A DNA stretch of 64,000 bases. Origin: Gnetum montanum. Taxonomy: Eukaryota; Streptophyta; Gnetopsida; Gnetales; Gnetaceae. This document shows positions 11,701-24,019 of the stretch, in pieces; position 1 is the stretch's first letter, and every line of letters starts with the position of its first letter. A program made the position numbers and the translations under genes. The stretch lies in the NCBI GenBank assembly GCA_015680685.1, contig MNCI01016355.1, forward strand, positions 532,880 through 596,879, read 5' to 3'. A model generated the notes under the pieces. The model saw nothing but the letters and a program-made list of their open reading frames with translations. It had not been told where the DNA came from and searched no databases.

Positions 11701-12594
11701 TGATGAATCACATTTTGTTGTAGGCTAAGATATTGGGTATCCGATATCAGGGATTTGATATCTTTGTCTTGATATTGAAGCCTCTATGTCGTAATCCATG
11801 CTACAACATGGGATATTTGATATTGTGGGATGCATGCCTGCCTATAAATACAACACTTGGACATATTATTTATAACATTCTTTTGTTTTTGTAGTTGAAC
11901 TCTTGTAATTTTATTTTATAGTCATAGAAAATAGTTAGTGATTCCCGCAGTGTGAATCTGAGCTAGTTGTACAGTGTCTTATTCAAGTGGCAATGTACTT
12001 GAACACATTTCATAAATGGCAATAGGATTGAGATTGATTCTTATTCATTGCAGTACATTGACTTAGATTAGATTTACTTTTCATGCAATTTATGTTTCAT
12101 GTACTTAGTTAATATTTACATTTCATGCAAGTTAATTAATTAGTGGAATGAGCATGACTAGTTTCGAGCATAAACACATATTTGCTTAGTAATCCTAGTA
12201 GTGTTATTGCTTGGTTCACGTAGTAGCATAGCACTTGGTAATCCTAGTAGTGAATATGTGGGTTTAGAATGTGTATGGCAAGTTGGGAATGGATACTCAT
12301 TGCCATACACTAGTTTAGAATTTATTTTCTATTGTACTTAGTTTAAATAATTGATTTCTTTATTATCGTTAGGAGTAGAATAAGGCTAGAACAACATAAA
12401 CAATCATATGCCTCACTTTGGACTAAATCATACATGACAAAGCTACCACTAGTTTAAGTGTGAAGACAATGAACTGCAATCAAGGCATAATGATCTAGGT
12501 GCCACAACTAGTTCCATCCATAGAATTCAATCAGATCATGCGTGAACGCTTGTAATTCGTATGGTTGGGCATAGGGGGTACCCATCACTCATCA
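11701..12594 (+). repeat. Full LTR of element B, shared right/left LTR
   Basis: Begins TGATGAATCACATTTTGTTG and ends CACTCATCA. U3 has GATATC-type motifs (about 11730-11830). TATAAATA is at 11843-11850. The triple TTGGTAATCCTAGTAG repeat is at about 12185-12265. It has a polypurine tract on its left and a primer-binding site on its right, so it served as 3' LTR for one unit and 5' LTR for the next. Confidence 0.85.
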
Positions 12595-12614
12595 TTGGCA
12601 TCGTTGCTAGGGAT
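12595..12614 (+). other. Primer-binding site of element B (tRNA-Asp)
   Basis: TTGGCATCGTTGCTAGGGAT follows the LTR end directly. It matches the tRNA-Asp complement TGGCGCCGTTGCCGGGGA with changes mostly of the C-to-T/G-to-A kind. Confidence 0.75.
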
Positions 12615-12719
12615 GATGCTAGTTATCTAGATTAGTTATATTATAAACAATCGCTGTAAAAGTATTAATGATTTATCTTTTACTAAATATTAATATTTTA
12701 AGTCACACAGGTTGAAACC

Positions 12720-15217
12720 ATGTCTTCTTCACATAGGACCAATAATGCATCATATGATGAGAACACATATAGGAGAAATGATGGGTTCTATAATGAAGAG
12801 AATTGAAGTGAAAAGCCTTAAATAAGGGTTTCATATGCTCATTTTCATTCTTACTACACACAAGGACTACATTTAATTGGTATATAAAATCCTAGAGAAG
12901 ATGGAGAAAGTCCTAGAATAAGGAGGGCCTCAAGGCATAGGACCTTCTCTAAACCTAGAAAAGATAGATCAAGGGACCATGGGGGACAATATAGGAGCTA
13001 TGGAAATTCTCCAAGTTCCTCATCTTCCTCTTCCTCTTCAACATCTAGTTTTGATGAAGATGAATGTAGGTATAGAGACAAAGCTCCACTATGGGGTTAA
13101 GATAAAGATAGAAATTGAACCAAAGGGAAAAATCAAAGATGTTAAAATGAGAATAGACAAGATCATCACTATAAGACAAATAGAAATAGAGATTATCAAA
13201 ATTACATGTCTGATGATGATGAACCCTTGTTGGCTACTAGGGACATGACATAGATTAGGAAGGTAGTTCTTACATCAAATGGCTTGATATAGACAACATT
13301 TCTAAATTTCAGGGAGGCTACAATTTTGATCCATAAAATCATTTACAAGCCTTCCATGATGCCTACACCTTGAAAAACATTAAAAGTAAGTGGAAAAAGC
13401 TTAAGTTCTTTCCTAGGACACTAGTAGATGAAGCTGAAAGTTGGTGTAGATCATTGGAATCAGATTCAATCGATCGATGATCCACAATGCTAGAACTCTT
13501 GAATGAGAAATACCAAAACCTATGCAAGAGTGTCCAACTTGAGAAAAAAAATCCAAGGAAGGAAGTAAGAAAGTCATGAACCCTTGGATGGATACTATTT
13601 GCTACTACATAGATGTCTAAGCCATGATTTCTCTTAAAAAGAGCAACTGTTCACATCATAGATGGTCTTTGTAATCAAATGAGGGAGACCCTTGTGATTT
13701 ATGCCCAAGGTCACTTATACAAATTGAAAGCCCATCAAATACAAAGGCTAATTGAGTTGGTGGCAAAAGAAGAAGGAGAGCTATGTAAACAAGCAAATGT
13801 AGAGGAATATAACTAGGATCCAACTCTTTAAAAGAAGAGGGTCCATATCTATGATGATGAAAAAGAGGTAACTCTCAATGAGGTGATTTTATAACAAACC
13901 TTACCAATACAAAAGTCTATTTATGAGCTTGAAGCAAGTATAGATAAGATATGGGAGTTTATGAACAACAAAGTTACAACTTATGTGAAAACCATAGAGG
14001 AGAGAGTAATGCAATAAGAATTAAGAGATTAAAAAAAGCATAGAAAAAAGAACCAAGAAATATCTAGGAACGCTTATCAGTAAAAAGGAAAAATAGCTAT
14101 AGAAGGAGAGGCTATAGACTCAATCACAAAAGAGGATGATGGATGTGACACCTGCCTATATGATCAACCAAAGGACTATTGCCCAATCATGTTACATTTA
14201 CATGAGTATTGGACTTTTGATTTGAATTCCAAGTTTGTACAAAAGCAAATGTCTAGGAAATTACCTTATAAGGTAATTATAGATAGTCCTACAACCAATT
14301 GTACTATCCTAGTGGGACTTCTTATCAACCTTAGAACTACTATTACCGTAGTGGCAAAAACCATAGTTATGGGGGAGGCCATCATCAAACCAGCACTATC
14401 CTTACTACTAGTTGGATCCATATGGATATTATGTTCAACAACTTGTTTTCCCAACTGGTTGTACTTCCTCTACCTCAAATCATTACTACCACTCTCCTAA
14501 ATATCATCAACCCACAACATCTTTTGAAGGATCAACACCTCACGCCTCTCGTGCTTCGTCATATCCTTAATATTCTCATACTTCCCTTCATCCTATGTCA
14601 CCACCAACAACATAGGAAGGTTCGATACCATACCATCAACAAAAGAATGCCACTTGTGCTATGAACATACACAAAAATCAGAATGATAGTAGATCTCAAC
14701 CATAACCTCAAAAACGTTTTTTCTTTAAGATAGTTTTCTCACATAAACACAAAACTCGTAGATCTATTAGCACATCAAAACCTGCACAAAGCCAAGTTAG
14801 TGCAACACCCTTCCTCTCTAGAATAAGTTTTTCTAATCATATGCAAAAGCCAACAAACATCACCACTAAAACACAAGACATAAATAATAAACTTATCATT
14901 GTGGAGAGATAGAAAAATCCATGCATCACTAATAGTAAAGGGTGCAGTTGTGGGCTAAAAATTAAAAATATTAACATAACCCACAACAAAGCTAAGGAAC
15001 AAGTGTGTGAGTAAGAACATGTTTACGCAGTAGCTACTACACTAGAGGACACCCAGTGGCTTGAAAATGAAAGTCTAAAACTATTTTAAAGTGCATGGAA
15101 CCCTTTGATCCACTTATTAGTTCTAGAATTAAGAAAATAGATTAAATAGAGGACTTAGACATAGATATCCTACTCTCTAATTATACACTGAAAAAGGATA
15201 TTAAACATGAAGACCCA
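12720..15217 (+). pseudogene. gag: gag of element B, interrupted by element A
   Basis: Starts MSSSHR at 12720. It lacks the roughly 150-residue N-terminal domain (DEYV..FT..LHQDE) of the gags of A and E. It then has the Ser-rich/Arg-Asp-rich region (about 12950-13200), DDEPLLATRDM (about 13215), capsid-like sequence with many stops, the zinc-knuckle-like CDTCLYDQPKDYC (about 14147-14185) and a Tyr/Gln/Pro-rich tail. From about 14900 the frame runs into sequence matching the protease-RT linker of A and E (CITNSKGCSCG, then YAVATTLEDTQWL near 15020-15062; compare YVAVTKQEGT in E at about 44640). Protease, RT, RNase H and integrase are absent. Element A cuts the frame after 15217, and the end is at 28470 on. 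Confidence 0.8.
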
Positions 15218-16100
15218 TGATGAGTTACAGTTTCTTGGCTGCGTCGATGAGGCCTTGCTGATGTATCATATTTTGCGTCGATGAGGCTCCATCGACGTAG
15301 TGTCTACATTTTGGCTATAAATACACACCTACTAGTTGCATTTATGGCTATGAGATTTCAGTAGTAGTGAAGCTCTTGCAATTTTTTCATTTGAGAGTTA
15401 GAATATTTCCCCTAAGTGCCTGTAGTAGTAGTCATTTAGTGTACAGATCTTTATTCGAGCATTATTGTACCTGAGCACAATAGTATGTATGGTAATAAAG
15501 ACGGGCTTTTTGATAAACCTTGCAACACTTTGGATAGATTAAATATTTCATTTATGCATTCAAGTTTTTCAATTAATTTATTCATTAAATGTTTTCCAGT
15601 AATTAAGTAATGAAGTAATTAAGCAAGATAAGCCATATAGATTAAACACATAAGTACGATCACTTGAGCGTAACATGTATTTGCTTGGTAATCCTAGCAG
15701 CATTATTGCTTAGTTTACCTAGTAGTGTAGTGCTTGGTAATGTAGTAGTGGATACATAGGTTCAGGATGTGTGCAAAGAGTGGGATTGGATACTTATGTT
15801 AGGACTAGTTAGATACTAGTTAATTAGTTAAATTAAACTAGTTAATCTAATTACTTTATCTCCCTTTAAACACCAAATCATAAAATACAAAATGATAAAA
15901 ATGGGATGCCTCAATTACACTTAACCATACTAGTGTACATCACAAGTGTAATTAGGAAGACAACGAATGACCTTAAGGTAAGATTCACCTCTTAGAGGGC
16001 TAGTGCATCGGAAACTATAAAGATTATGAAATTTGACTAGATAGCACGTGAATGCTTGTGATTCATAAAGTTGGGTGTAGTGGTACCTCGCTGCTCATCA
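15218..16100 (+). repeat. Left LTR of element A
   Basis: 883 bases, TGATGAG...CTCATCA. U3 carries copies of GCGTCGATGAGGC (about 15240-15295) where the other families carry GATATC or GTAGATGC motifs. TATAAATA is at 15316-15323 and AATAAA at 15494-15499. The TTGGTAATCC triple repeat is at about 15690-15760. It aligns with the right LTR over its whole length, with scattered changes. Confidence 0.9.
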
Positions 16101-16120
16101 TTGGCACTATTTCCAGGGAC
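16101..16120 (+). other. Primer-binding site of element A (tRNA-Asp type)
   Basis: TTGGCACTATTTCCAGGGAC directly after the LTR. Compare the better-preserved site of element E at 41404. Confidence 0.7.
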
Positions 16121-16252
16121 TTTATTTGTTGAAATGTGTGTTATCTAGGATTAGTGAATATTATTTATATTGTTGGACAAACTCAAGGTCAACATCACTT
16201 ACAATGACATATAAACTACTATGCACACTGATAATTTTATTTGTTTTGCAAA

Positions 16253-18690
16253 ATGTCTTTTTCTTCCAACAAACGTGAAGATGTTAAACTGCCAATCCCA
16301 CAAAAGTGCAAAGTGGTATATACTCATCCAGATGAGTATGTAGCAGATTTCACCATCATCCTACATTAGGATGAACAACTATGATGACGTGATATGGAGG
16401 GCAACATCGTCTTGCCCCCCAATCGATCTATACCCAGGATGCTGCTTCAAACTCTTAAGAAGTTGGACATCTTAGATCTTCATGAAGAATACGTTATGAA
16501 TGGTTATGATACTCAAAACTACTATTCCATTGAAACACAACATAGGTGAGATTGACACTAGGAGTGGCACCATGAGGCTATGAAGAGAAAACATTATACT
16601 AATCCCTTGTTCCTACTAGATCAAGATGACAATGAGGATCCTCCCTTTGAAGGTTTTCAACAAGAAGATTCTCTACCCCTTGTTATTGGTAATGAGGGTG
16701 CAACCCTGAACCTATAATCCACTATTCATAAACTAGCTTTGAGAAAGAGTGATAGTCAGGGTAGGGACTTGGACAAACATCACAATAGCAAGGGATCTAA
16801 GGATGGTGGTCATAATGAGTGAAAAAGTGGTGGTAGACAGCGTAGTGATGGTGACGGTCCACCTTCCTCTCCATCCTCTTCATCCAATTTTAAACATTCC
16901 TTTTCATCTGTTGGTTCTCATAGAAGCCGCTATTGAAATAATCACGATGAAGGTGATTAATGAGATAACAATGATCATGAAGGCCATCAAGATCGAAGGG
17001 GTGGCCGAAACCATCCTCAGTGTCATTGATGCAGTGATGATGATGAACCTTTGTTGGTGACTCGCAATATGCTCAACATTGTAGAGGTAGTTAGAATTCC
17101 AACAAGGCATATGAGAGATAGCCAGATCAAGTGCTTAGACATGAAAATATCCCAAGATTTGAGGGGGGATACAATTCTGATCCACAAACACATCTACAAG
17201 ATTTCCATGATGCTTGTGCCTTACAAAACATAGAAAATAAATGGTAGAATCTCAAACTCTTCACTAGGACACTCATCAAGGAAGCTGAAAGTTGGTACTA
17301 GTCCTTGGAACCAGAATTCATTTACTAATGGAGTACCATGTTAGAGTTATTTAATGACAAATACCAGATGTACCCTAGAGTGTCTAATCTAAGAAGGCAC
17401 AACCAAGGTTGGAAATAGGGAATACATGAACCCTTGGATGCCACCATGGGTAGATACTATTTACTCTTACACTAATGCCCTAGCCATTGTTATTCTTAGA
17501 GGGAACAACTTCACCACATCATAGATGGGCTCAGAGTAGAAACTAGAACTCTTGGGGTGTGTGCCCAAGGAAGATTTTCTAAATTAAATGCTCATTAGAT
17601 CCAAAGGCTGATTGAGTAGGTATCAAAAGAAGAAGGCGAGATATGAAAAAGAGAAAGTGTAGAAGAGTATAATAGGGATCCTTCCATCAAGAAACAGAAG
17701 TGTCAATTTTGTGATAAGGAGGAGTCACCACTTGATGAAGTGGTGAATAGGAAAACCTTGCCCATCCAGAAATTTATTTCTAATATTCTGGCAAAGGTTG
17801 ATAAATTATGAGACTCTTTGGATGAAGAATTCCAAACGACTATGAAGATCACTGAAGAATCCAAAGAGCAAAATAGTGATTGTAATCGGCGGATGTGAAA
17901 AGAAGCTAAACGTGCCTACCAAAGAGGTAAGGGCAAAGCTACAGCCATAGAGGAAGTTGTCGATATTGACTTTAATGATGAAACTAATAGTGACATCTGT
18001 TAATACGAACATCCCAAGGGTTGTTGCCCTATGGTATCACACTTACAAGAGTCTGTGGTGTATGCATTGAATCCTTGACTAACACGTAGGCAAGCATCTA
18101 GATGATTGCCTTATCCCCAAGGCAATCTAAGGTAGTTCCACCAACAACAACAAGCTTACTACCTAAGTGGAGCTCCTCCACAACCTTATAAACAATACCA
18201 ATAATGGTACAAACCACAGTTATGGGAAATGCCATTGTTGAGGTAGTAGTATTCTTATAGGCAACCAAATCCATATGGGTACTATGTTCAGAAACCCATC
18301 TCTTTAGGAAGTTCTACAAGTCATACCTCATTTCAGCATTACTATTACCCTCTAGAGTACCACCAAACACATTCACCATATACTCAAGAAAAAAACCCAT
18401 ATTCATACCACCCTTTACATCTGTCTACACACACACCTCAGCCTTCAATCAAGTTACCTCCTACGTCATCGATGCAAGGTGAGATTCCTCCTCAACCACA
18501 AGAACAAAATGCTACAAGGGCTGTATATTCACAACTAGCTTTCTAGCTGAGTGCTTTAGAAAATAGATCCAAAAAAGACCCTTCTTCCAACTCAGTAGTC
18601 CTCTCCAACACTCACAACCTAGTACGACTGATTGTCTTGCATCTCTAATACCCTCATCCTTTGCATCAAATACCTTTGAGTGCCTTTCAA
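16253..18690 (+). pseudogene. gag: gag of element A
   Basis: ATG at 16253 (MSFSSNKR). The N-terminal domain, VYTHPDEYV..FTIILH (about 16315-16365) and RDMEGNIVLPPN (about 16393), is shared with E and absent from B and F. Then come an Asp/His/Ser-rich linker (about 16760-17030), DDEPLLVTRNMLNIVEVVRI (about 17037-17098), a capsid-like part including ESWYQSLEPE-type sequence (about 17285), the zinc-knuckle-like SDICxYEHPKGCC (about 17990-18030; spacing CX2CX3HX4C in the best copies, not the usual CX2CX4HX4C) and a Gln/Tyr/Pro-rich tail to about 18540. There are many nonsense codons, mostly TAG/TAA where CAG/CAA is expected, and at least one frameshift (near 17110-17160). Confidence 0.8.
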
Positions 18691-19350
18691 ACCAAATGCT
18701 GCCTCAGATTCACACTGTAATGCTTCCTCATGCTATTTTTAATTGGATCAAGATTGACAATCTTTCCACAAAAAGATCTAACCTAGGAAGTTCACTCATT
18801 TACCTACAAATCACTAGACATGATTCATGCAAGGCTCTTTTTGACTCTAGTTCTCGAGTTAATCTCATCTCCCATGACACGTACAAGGCATGAAATCTAC
18901 CACCTCTCAAGAAGAGAAACATCCATCTAGAATTGGTAGATTAGTCAATTACTATTCCTTTGGGATTAATAAAGGACATTTTGACCATAGTTTATGGGTG
19001 GTCATATCCTGTTGATTTTCTAGTGATCAAGGTTGAAAACTGCAAAAGTGACTTTCCCATTAGTACTAAAAGAACTTGGTTAAGCATGGTTGATGCACGT
19101 ATGGGCATAAGGGATCTCTCTTTGAAAATCTTCAAAGAAAATGAATTAGGCAAGATAGAGAAGAAGCATATTCTATGCATTGCGTATAGTGATAATGGGT
19201 GCAATTGCATCCAAAAGATTTGGTCCATCAAATGTACATAAATTAAAGCATGTAATTAGTGTCCACAAGAAATCAATATTCAAAGGTGTCTGTATGTAGC
19301 TACCACAAAATAGGAGGGTACCTAGTGGCTGATAGCTAACTCATATAGCA
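18690..19350 (+). pseudogene. pol: Aspartic protease domain of element A
   Basis: Retropepsin-like. YLQITRHDSCKALFDSSSRV (about 18800-18860) corresponds to the active-site segment, where the family has D-(L/S)-G; here the motif reads DSS, so the Gly is lost. WSYPVDFLVIKVENCKSDFP (about 19000-19060) and a WLSMVDARMGI block follow, then a Lys-rich segment. The linker after it (CIAYSDNGCNC, then CLYVATTK at about 19290) precedes RT. Protease would cut the Gag-Pol precursor. The frame is open for 65 codons (18696-18893) and again for 93 (18960-19241), broken by TGA and TAG codons between and after them. Confidence 0.8.
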
Positions 19351-19689
19351 GCACATTATGCATGAACCAAATAAGAGCCTAACATGTGCTTATGTTAAAA
19401 GCATGGTTAAACTTGAACAAGTTCATTCCCAACTCTCTGATGAAGATGATGAGACCTATTGGGGAGAGCTGAAAATTCATGATAACTTGAAGCAAGAGCC
19501 CCTAGAGCTAAAAACTTCATTTACTAGCATGGAATATGCATTTTTAAGTAATGGTAAACCCATCATAATTAATGCCAAACTTACTCTTGAACAAAAAGAA
19601 AAGCTGTTAAATGTGGTTAACAAATGGCCAATAGCCTTTGCTTGGTCATATCCTGAGCTAACAGGAATCAATCCAAGGATATGCTAGCA

Positions 19690-20960
19690 TTGCATTTACA
19701 CTAACCTAACCATGAAGCCTAGAAGGCAACGACAGAGATGATCGTACCCAAAATTAAAGTAGATTGTCAAGGAGGAAATTAAACAATTTCTTAAGGAAGG
19801 GTTCATCTATCCAATCACAAATAGTGAGTGGGTTAGCCCACTTGTAATTATGCCAAAGAAAGATGGCAAATGGTGAGTCTATGTTGAATTTAGGCCATTG
19901 AATATGGCAACATTCAAGGATCATTTTCCATTGCCATTTGTGAATCAAGTGTTGGACACCATATCTGAGCATTATTATTATAGCTTCGTGGATGGTTATA
20001 GTGGCTATAACCAAATCCAAATTGTGTCAGAAGATCAGGCCAAGACAACATTCACAAGTCCTTGGGAAACTTTTGCATATTGTAAGATGGCATTCAGTCT
20101 ATGCAATGCCCTTGCAACATTTGAATGCTTGGTCCTTAGTATTTTCCAATAGTAGATTGGTAATGGTGTGGAAGTCTTCATGGATGACTTTTCCACCTAT
20201 GGAGCTACATTAGAGCAAGCCTTGGACCACCTTAAGCAAATACTGAAGAGATGTGTTGAAAAAAATCTATGATTCAATTAGTAAAAGAGCCATCTCATGG
20301 TCCAAGAAGGCATTCTACTAGGGCATGGAATCACTCAAGTAGGGATTGGGGTAGATCTAGAAAAGATAAGGATCATCCAAGGAATAACATGCTAGCTAGT
20401 GATAGTTAAAGATGTTTGATCATTCCGTGGACACACTGGCTACTACTAGCAATTCATAGAGAATTTCTTTAAGATGACAAAAACGTTGGGAGAGCTTACA
20501 AGGAAAGATGCACCTTTCATTTGGACTAAGGAATGTAAACATGCATTCCAATAGTTAAAGGAGAAACTCATAGAAACACCAATCCTATGAGTACTAGACT
20601 GGTCCAGACCCTTCCACATCATGATGGATGCATCTAACTACACCTTGGAAGTAGTGCTCATGTAGATGGATGATAAGAAATGCCCATACTACATCCACTA
20701 AATGAGTTGAAGCATTGTGGGAGCACAATTAAATTACACCACCATGGAAAAAGGACTAATGGTCGTGGTGTATGCTCTGGAAAATTTTAGGCACTATGTG
20801 CTTGGCTACAAAGTATTTGTGCACATGGGCCATAGTGTAATCTACTTCCTCATGAAGAAGCCAATGGTGAACCCTAATGTCATATGGTGGCTTGTGATCT
20901 TACAAGAATTCAATCTCTCGCTTAAGATGGGATCAATAATGTGGTCATTGACTATGTCTC
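19690..20960 (+). pseudogene. pol: Reverse transcriptase and RNase H of element A
   Basis: RT palm is recognisable from IVKEEIKQFLKEGFIYPI (about 19760) through MPKKDGKW (about 19850), FVDGYSGYNQI (about 19985) and FTSPWETFAY (about 20052) to the catalytic VFMDDF (about 20174-20191; the usual Y/F-x-DD). The thumb/connection follows with frame breaks near 20270-20460. RNase H-like sequence (FHIMMDASNYTLEVVL at about 20610, then ALENFRHYVLGYKVFVH at about 20775-20825) corresponds to the Asp/Glu active site of Ty3/gypsy RNase H. Stops are frequent, for example after SIFQ at 20152. Confidence 0.88.
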
Positions 20961-21159
20961 TTGCTTAAGATGGGATAATAAAGAGGAGGAGAATCTGCTC
21001 TTTGATCAATTTCCAGATGAACTCATCTTTATAGGAGCAATAAATGATCAAATGCTAATAGAAATAACATGGTACAATGACATCCTTACTTATCTTCTCA
21101 CTCAAGAGATGCCACAAAATCTTGACTACAGAAAGAGGCAACAATTTCTCTATTGAACC

Positions 21160-22330
21160 AAATATTTTATAGAAATCAATGGACATCTTTACAAGGTGTG
21201 CACCGATAGCCTAATTTGTTGGTGTGTCCCTGACAAAGATAAACTACATGTTCTCCAGAATGCTCATGAAGGACCTTGTAGAGGCCACTATGCAGGGAGA
21301 TGCATGGCCATAAAAATCTTGATGGCAGGATACTATTGGCCTACAATCTTTAGGGATGACCATGAATTTGTCCAATCTTGTGAATGTTATCAACAAGATG
21401 GGGGGATGACTGCTCACATGGAAGGTCCTTAATAGTGGATTCAACCACTAAAACCTTTTGACATATGGGGCTTTGACTTCATGGGTTCCATCACACCCAT
21501 GTCCAATGGAAAGACATATATTACCATAGCAGTCAACTATTGCACAAAATGGGTAGAAGCAACAACCATTACTAATTGTATATCATCCATTGCTATTAGA
21601 TTTATACAATAAAATATTGTAAATAGGTTTGGGGTGCCACATTCACTAATTTCTAAGAATGGAACTAATTTCATAGGTTTCAGTTTTATAAAGTTAATGC
21701 AATGCTTGGGAGTTGAACATAAATTAACAACACCTTACCATCCCCAAGTCAATGGTTAAGTATAGGTAACCAATTGGAGGATCACAAAAATACGAACACA
21801 GACCATTAGCAAATATAAGAAAGATTGGAGTATGAAACTTAATGATGCCCTCTAGGCTTCCTGTTCAACATGGAAACTTTCTATTGGCTATTCTCCCTAT
21901 GAGTTGGTGTATAGAAAACTTCCAACACACCTAATTCAATCCGAGCTTCATACACTCTCAAAAACCTATGATTTGAATGTTGACCTAATTTTAGCACAAA
22001 AAGAAAGATTGATCAACCTGAATGTGCTAGAAGAAAATTGATTGGTGGCCCTATCTTTGAATGAGGTGCACAAGGCATTCAACAAGTAACATCATGACCT
22101 AAGAATATGAAAGATAAAACTTCAATTAGTAGATAAGGTCCTCTAATGGAACCCCACACATGTACCCCATAAGACAAAATTTCAAACATTATGGGAGGGA
22201 CCTTATATAATTGATCAAACCTTTTCCTTTGGGTCCATGTTAATCTACAAACCTGAAAGCCTAAATAAAAAGTAGTTGGTCAACATCCAATAAGTAAAAC
22301 CTTTCGTAGAGCTAAGATAGGCTAGTGCAA
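21160..22330 (+). pseudogene. pol: Integrase of element A
   Basis: Zinc-binding HHCC domain: HVLQNAHEGPCRGHYAGR and YYWPTIF, then CECYQQ (about 21247-21395). Core: FDFMGSI (first Asp, about 21475), ISKNGTNF at about 21650 where the second catalytic Asp is replaced by Lys (E keeps FDNGTHF), and TTPYHPQVNG (about 21730) before the expected Glu. The C-terminal part has YELVYRKLP, then KFQTLWEGPYII (about 22175) and LVNIQ (about 22275). Several TAG/TAA stops lie in the core. The frame ends just before the internal polypurine tract. Confidence 0.88.
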
Positions 22331-22389
22331 CTATCACCTTGATGGATGGACAACCACGTTCCATTTTTTTTAGATCTCCTCCTTCCAAA

Positions 22390-22408
22390 TTAGTTGTGGG
22401 GGAGATGG
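22390..22408 (+). promoter_or_regulatory. Internal polypurine tract of element A
   Basis: TTAGTTGTGGGGGAGATGG lies just after the integrase frame. It shares AGTTGTGGGGG with the 3' polypurine tract (27586-27601). Equivalent sites lie at the end of the coding region in B, C, E and F. A second plus-strand primer is the natural reading, but that is inference. Confidence 0.6.
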
Positions 22409-23060
22409 TCATTCGTGCTAACAATAGATTTGACTTCTCAGTTTTTCTATTTTTTATTTTCCACGTTTTTGATTTTACAAGCTATTTATTTTACAAATTT
22501 TTGATTTTTGATTTTCAATTTTCAAATTTTTTCTAATTTTTCATCATTGTTAATACCTTTGAACCTTTCTTGATTATTTTACATTTTCTTATATATTTTA
22601 CTTTGTTTTGTTTTGTTCAAGTGTGATATTTCCTCATTTTTGCTAATAAAATTGCTTTATTGCCACAGGACACAATGTCATTGTTGCTATTTACTAATGA
22701 TGATTTGTGTTTAATGTTGTGATTGTCAATGTTTGGTTTCTATTTTTGAATTCTAATGTTTGATGACTATGACATGGTTTATTTTTCATGGAACAGGCAG
22801 TGAGTCCACGTCATCCACCCATCCAATAATCTCTATGGTTTTATTTTTTCTGGGAATTTGAGGTTCCTTCCATTAAGGAAATTTTTAATTAATTAGTGAC
22901 CTTGGTAGTTCTAGAATTAGGAAGGATTCAAAGGTTTGTAAAGGGTGTGACTTCAAGGGGACTCAATACTCTTTGTACTTTTCTACTTGGTTGAGTGCTT
23001 GAGTGTTTTTCACGGACTTCTTATCGTTCCATTTTAATTACTAGTAGGAAGTGAAATAAA

Positions 23061-23211
23061 GTCTTTGCATGGTATGGTTTCCATCAAGAAAAAAATGATG
23101 GTAATTCAAAGCATACCCCTTAAACATAATAAACAAATAAGTCTTTGCATGGTGTGGTTTCCATTTCAAAAAAAAAAAAAAAACATGATGGAAATTCAAA
23201 GCAGACCTCTT
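23061..23211 (+). ncRNA. Twin A-rich-loop RNA hairpins of element A
   Basis: Two copies, 23061-23121 and 23141-23211, each begin GTCTTTGCAT. In copy 1 the outer stem is GGTATG/CATACC and the inner stem TTTCCATCA/TGATGGTAA (one mismatch). In copy 2 these are GGTGTG/CAGACC (one mismatch) and TTTCCAT/ATGGAAA around a run of A. The inner stem is joined on its 3' side to TTCAAAG. The same layout occurs in E twice and in B once, with changed but still pairing bases. The function is unknown. Confidence 0.6.
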
Positions 23212-23688
23212 AAATAAATAAATGGGCTTTAAGCATTAGTTATGGGACTAGAAAGACATGTACCCATGCCTAAAGGTCCCATTTAACTAAGGCCCAGTCT
23301 CACTTCCTACTTCTCTCTTTTCTTCTCTTTTGAAATAGTGGTTGTTTTATGGATGCACTCTTGTATCTCATGCGGGTGGACTGGTCTTAGAGTGATGATG
23401 CGTAGTCACTGAAAGCAGCTGGTTTTGGTCTAGACCAAGGATGGATCTTCTTAGGTCATTTTAAACACAAATTTCACAAGGGACTTTTTATGACCTCAAT
23501 TTAGAATTTTATTCCACCTTCTCTATCATCCATCCATGCTGCCATAACTCACCTCACTATCAGGTTCTATGTTATGCTCTATGTCTTAGTTTTATGTGTT
23601 TGAATTCTTAGATAGATTCTTTTTTATTGGTCCTTAACTTTTCATGACCATTAGTCAACTGTGGGGCCCACAGACTCCTTAGTTGAGG

Positions 23689-23743
23689 TTATGCAAGGGT
23701 AATAAGGGCATGAGCCTACTATGGGGAGGACCCACTTGCATAG
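23689..23743 (+). ncRNA. TTATGCAAG hairpin of element A
   Basis: Arms TTATGCAAG and CTTGCATAG, with an inner TGGG/CCCA stem around GAGGA just before the 3' arm. Counterparts: B 29821-29859 (perfect 10-base arms), E 48987-49041, F 54044-54100, C about 7112-7175 (minus). Confidence 0.55.
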
Positions 23744-24019
23744 CTCTTGGTTTTGTTAGTTTGGTTCCTTACCTTAGGCATTCCTACAATCCTATCTTTC
23801 GTATATTGCATTGTGTATTCTACTCAGTGCTCCTTATCCTTTTATTCCATTCATATGATAAATCAATTTTCTCCATTTTTCCAAATTTATGAGCTCCAAC
23901 ACCCTCTTTTCATATTTTTATACTATTCTTGGCCTTTTGAGCTTTCATTTGATTCGAATTTTATTCAAAAGCTCTTTGTATTTTGTAAGTTTGATCAAAG
24001 TCAACGGTCGTCTATGGTG

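Noticed and set aside
15213-15217. Perfect target duplication for element A
   Set aside because: ACCCA and ACTTA are not identical; kept only as a probable duplication with two transitions.
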